Positions 61,682 to 64,000 of a stretch of DNA of 64,000 bases are shown here, in pieces. The DNA comes from Butyricicoccus sp. OM04-18BH. GTDB taxonomy: Bacteria > Bacillota > Clostridia > Oscillospirales > Butyricicoccaceae. Position numbers and translations under genes: made by a program. The notes beneath the pieces were generated by a model, which was given only the letters and a program-made list of their open reading frames with translations, was not told where the DNA came from and ran no database searches. Each line of letters opens with the position of its first letter. Positions within the stretch are counted from its first letter, which is position 1. The stretch covers positions 186,001 to 250,000 of the forward strand of contig NZ_QULN01000002.1 of the NCBI RefSeq assembly GCF_003481705.1, written 5' to 3'.

Positions 61682-62068
61682 TTAGCCCTGAACAGCTACG
61701 ACCTCAACCTCGACCTTGGCGCCGAGCGGCAGAGCTGCAACCTGTACACAGGAGCGAGCCGGAGCCTGTTCGGTGAAATACTTAGCGTAAACGCCGTTGA
61801 ATGCTGCGAAATCGTTGATGTCAGACAGGAAACAGGTGGTCTTGACAACGCGGTCGAAGGATACGCCGCCCTGTGCCAGAACGTACTGAAGGTTCTTCAT
61901 GACCTGCTCAGTCTGCTCCTCGATGGTAGCAGCCTCGATCTTGCCGGTAGCCGGGTCGATCGGAATCTGACCGGAGGTGTAGATGAAGCCGTTAGAAGCG
62001 ATTGCCTGAGAGTACGGGCCTACTGCTGCCGGTGCGAGGTCGGTGTGAAGGACTTCCTTGATAGCCAT
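61682..62068 (-). CDS. ridA: RidA-family enamine/imine deaminase
   Basis: 128 residues, full family length, with AAAGGAGAA upstream of ATG 62068. The N-terminal VGPYSQAIASNGFIYTSGQI and the active-site Arg in PARSCVQVAALP (~104) are conserved. RidA hydrolyses reactive 2-aminoacrylate and other enamines formed by PLP enzymes. It is 68 bp downstream of typA. Confidence 0.96.
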   Translation of the reverse strand: MAIKEVLHTDLAPAAVGPYSQAIASNGFIYTSGQIPIDPATGKIEAATIEEQTEQVMKNLQYVLAQGGVSFDRVVKTTCFLSDINDFAAFNGVYAKYFTEQAPARSCVQVAALPLGAKVEVEVVAVQG

Positions 62069-62136
62069 AATAATGGTTCTCCTTTTATATCTTTTATTTT
62101 TGAAACAAATTTAGAAATGTGTATCCACGCAGCAGC

Positions 62137-63963
62137 TTACTTCTTACCGCCCTTGGTCTTTTTCAGACGCTCGGTGTTGGACAGAACGCGCTTGCGCATA
62201 CGGATGCTCTCCGGGGTGATCTCGAGCAGCTCGTCGTCCGAAATGAACTCAAGCGCAGCCTCGATGGACATCTGACGCGGCGGAATAAGGCGCAGCGCAT
62301 CATCCGAACCGGAAGCACGCATATTGGTCAGCTGCTTCTTCTTGCATACGTTTACAGCCATATCCTCACCGCGCGGGTTTTCGCCGACGATCATGCCTTC
62401 GTATACCATCGTGCCGGGGGCGATGAACAGCGGGCCGCGCTCCTGCGCGTTAAACAGGCCATAGCCAACTGCCTCACCGGTCTCAAAGGCGATCAGCGAA
62501 CCGGTGGTACGCTTCTGGATGTCGCCCTTGTACGGCTGATAGCTGTTAAAGACAGAGGACATAACGCCTTCGCCCTTGGTGTCGGTCAGGAATTCGGTTC
62601 GATAACCGAACAGGCCGCGTGCGGGGATAATGAACTCGAGGCGCATACGGTCAGCACCCTTCGGATTCATGGAGACCAGCTCGCCCTTACGGGAGCCCAT
62701 CTTCTCCATAATGGAGCCGACAGCGTCAGCCGGAACGTCAGCGATCATGCGCTCCATCGGCTCGCAGGTCTTGCCGTCGATCTCCTTGAGCAGAGCCTTC
62801 GGTGCGCCGACCTGAAACTCATAGCCCTCACGGCGCAGGTTCTCGATCAGGATGGACAGATGCATCTCACCGCGGCCGCATACGCGGAATGCGTCAGTGG
62901 TATCGGTTTCGTTAACGCGCAGAGATACGTCCTTGAGCAGCTCACGGAACAGACGCTCGCGCAGATGACGGGAGGTGACAAACTTGCCCTCGCGGCCGGC
63001 AAACGGAGAGTCATTGACCATGAAGGTCATCTCGACCGTCGGCTCGGAGATCTTAACGAACGGCAGAGCCTCAACGTGCTCCGGGTCGCACAGGGTCTCG
63101 CCGATGGTGACGCCTTCGATGCCGGAGAAGCAGACGATCTCGCCGGCCTGCGCCTCTTCGATCGGCTGACGGCCCAGCTCCTCGATGGAGTACAGGGTAA
63201 CGAGCTTTGCGTTGTACGGCTTGGTGTTGCCATGGTAGTCGCAGACCGTGACCTGCTGACCGACCTTCATCGAGCCGCGCTCGATACGGCCGATGCCGAT
63301 GCGGCCGACATATTCGTTGTAGTCGATAGAGGAAACGAGCATCTGGGTCGGGCCCTCGGTGTCAACGTGCGGCGCCGGGATATGCTCGAGGATCTGCTCG
63401 AACAGCGGGGTCAGATCCTTGCCCTCTACGTTCGGAGACATAGATGCAGTGCCGGCACGGCCGGAGCAGTATACGATCGGGCTGTCAAGCTGCTCGTCGG
63501 TTGCATCGAGGTTGAGCAGCAGCTCAAGAACCTCGTCGCCGATCTCGTTCAGACGGGCGTCCGGACGGTCGATCTTGTTGATCGCGATGATGATCTTGTG
63601 GCCGAATTCAAGTGCCTTCTGAAGAACGAAACGGGTCTGCGGCATCGGGCCCTCTGCTGCGTCGACCAGCAGGACAACACCGTCTACCATCTTGAGGATA
63701 CGCTCTACCTCGCCGGAAAAGTCCGCGTGGCCCGGGGTGTCGACGATATTGATCTTGACGCCCTTGTAGTGTACCGAGGTATTCTTGGCCAGAATGGTAA
63801 TGCCGCGCTCACGCTCGATGTCGCCGGAGTCCATGACGCGCTCCTCTACCACCTGATTTTCGCGGAAAGCACCGGCCTGCTTGAGCATCTGGTCAACCAG
63901 GGTGGTCTTGCCGTGGTCGACGTGCGCGATGATGGCGATGTTGCGTAAATCGTTTCGGATCAT
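62137..63963 (-). CDS. typA: Translational GTPase TypA/BipA
   Basis: 608 residues from ATG 63963 (GGAGG upstream). P-loop [13 protein letters not shown] at ~12, G2/G3 [11 protein letters not shown] and [16 protein letters not shown], and G4 [10 protein letters not shown] are followed by domains II, III and V and the TypA-specific C-terminal domain ([40 protein letters not shown]). TypA binds ribosomes and helps assembly and stress adaptation. The upstream region is cut by the window edge. Confidence 0.97.
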   Translation of the reverse strand: MIRNDLRNIAIIAHVDHGKTTLVDQMLKQAGAFRENQVVEERVMDSGDIERERGITILAKNTSVHYKGVKINIVDTPGHADFSGEVERILKMVDGVVLLVDAAEGPMPQTRFVLQKALEFGHKIIIAINKIDRPDARLNEIGDEVLELLLNLDATDEQLDSPIVYCSGRAGTASMSPNVEGKDLTPLFEQILEHIPAPHVDTEGPTQMLVSSIDYNEYVGRIGIGRIERGSMKVGQQVTVCDYHGNTKPYNAKLVTLYSIEELGRQPIEEAQAGEIVCFSGIEGVTIGETLCDPEHVEALPFVKISEPTVEMTFMVNDSPFAGREGKFVTSRHLRERLFRELLKDVSLRVNETDTTDAFRVCGRGEMHLSILIENLRREGYEFQVGAPKALLKEIDGKTCEPMERMIADVPADAVGSIMEKMGSRKGELVSMNPKGADRMRLEFIIPARGLFGYRTEFLTDTKGEGVMSSVFNSYQPYKGDIQKRTTGSLIAFETGEAVGYGLFNAQERGPLFIAPGTMVYEGMIVGENPRGEDMAVNVCKKKQLTNMRASGSDDALRLIPPRQMSIEAALEFISDDELLEITPESIRMRKRVLSNTERLKKTKGGKK

Positions 63964-64000
63964 ATATATTCCTCCATTATTAAAGGTCATTTTCGTACAT

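Noticed and set aside
62119-63948. 609-codon open frame antisense to typA
   Set aside because: Shadow of a clearly functional translational GTPase; no ribosome site or motif.

Overview
The window is about 58% G+C and comes from an anaerobic, spore-forming, butyrate-producing member of the Clostridia. It most resembles the Oscillospiraceae/Butyricicoccaceae, but that is inferred from gene content alone. Evidence includes an [FeFe] hydrogenase, a bcd-etfB-etfA operon, the sporulation genes spoIIAA-spoIIAB-sigF and spoIVFA-spoIVFB, two T-box leaders, an ECF transporter module and IreB. No rRNA, CRISPR array or complete prophage is present.

Layout. 1-2656: end of an NAD(P)H/FAD flavoprotein gene and the hydrogenase, closed by a terminator. 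2717-10072: a 7.27-kb integrated element bounded by 88-bp direct repeats, inserted at the 3' end of a tRNA-Ala(GGC) gene. It has an integrase with an extra HTH domain, a phage-type repressor, a divergent HTH/excisionase/replication operon with a DnaB-like helicase, its own sigma-70-like factor and small accessory genes. It has no capsid, packaging or conjugation genes. 10184-12848: tatD, a HAD phosphatase and ychF. 13058-19604: a degenerate phospholipase-like protein, two M23 proteins, a DUF975-like membrane protein, a VanW protein and spoIVFAB. 19759-21501: CarD-like regulator, ispD and ispF. 21555-28223: lipoprotein, MATE exporter, nucleoside phosphorylase, DUF951, S1 protein and pcrA. 28332-33917: spoIIA operon, folC and valS. 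34326-39602: two membrane proteins and pheST. 39796-49660: ireB, a YgiQ-type radical SAM protein, an Lrp regulator, an RNA methyltransferase, ecfA1-ecfA2-ecfT-truA, a DUF5711-like protein and a CvpA-like protein. 49710-54400: clpE-like ATPase and a two-component system. 54558-55221: six tRNA genes (Gly, Arg, His, Gln, His, Lys). 55369-63963: MerR regulator, bcd-etfB-etfA, glycogen debranching enzyme, ridA and typA.

How the parts work together. Bcd-EtfAB would couple NADH oxidation to crotonyl-CoA and ferredoxin reduction, and the hydrogenase can then discharge reduced ferredoxin as H2. The sporulation genes cover sigma-F activation and the sigma-K checkpoint. valS and pheST are each preceded by a T-box leader that senses uncharged tRNA. 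The most unusual content is the satellite-like element: its divergent promoters share one -35 region, it carries likely integrase arm-sites at both ends, and it encodes a full sigma factor.
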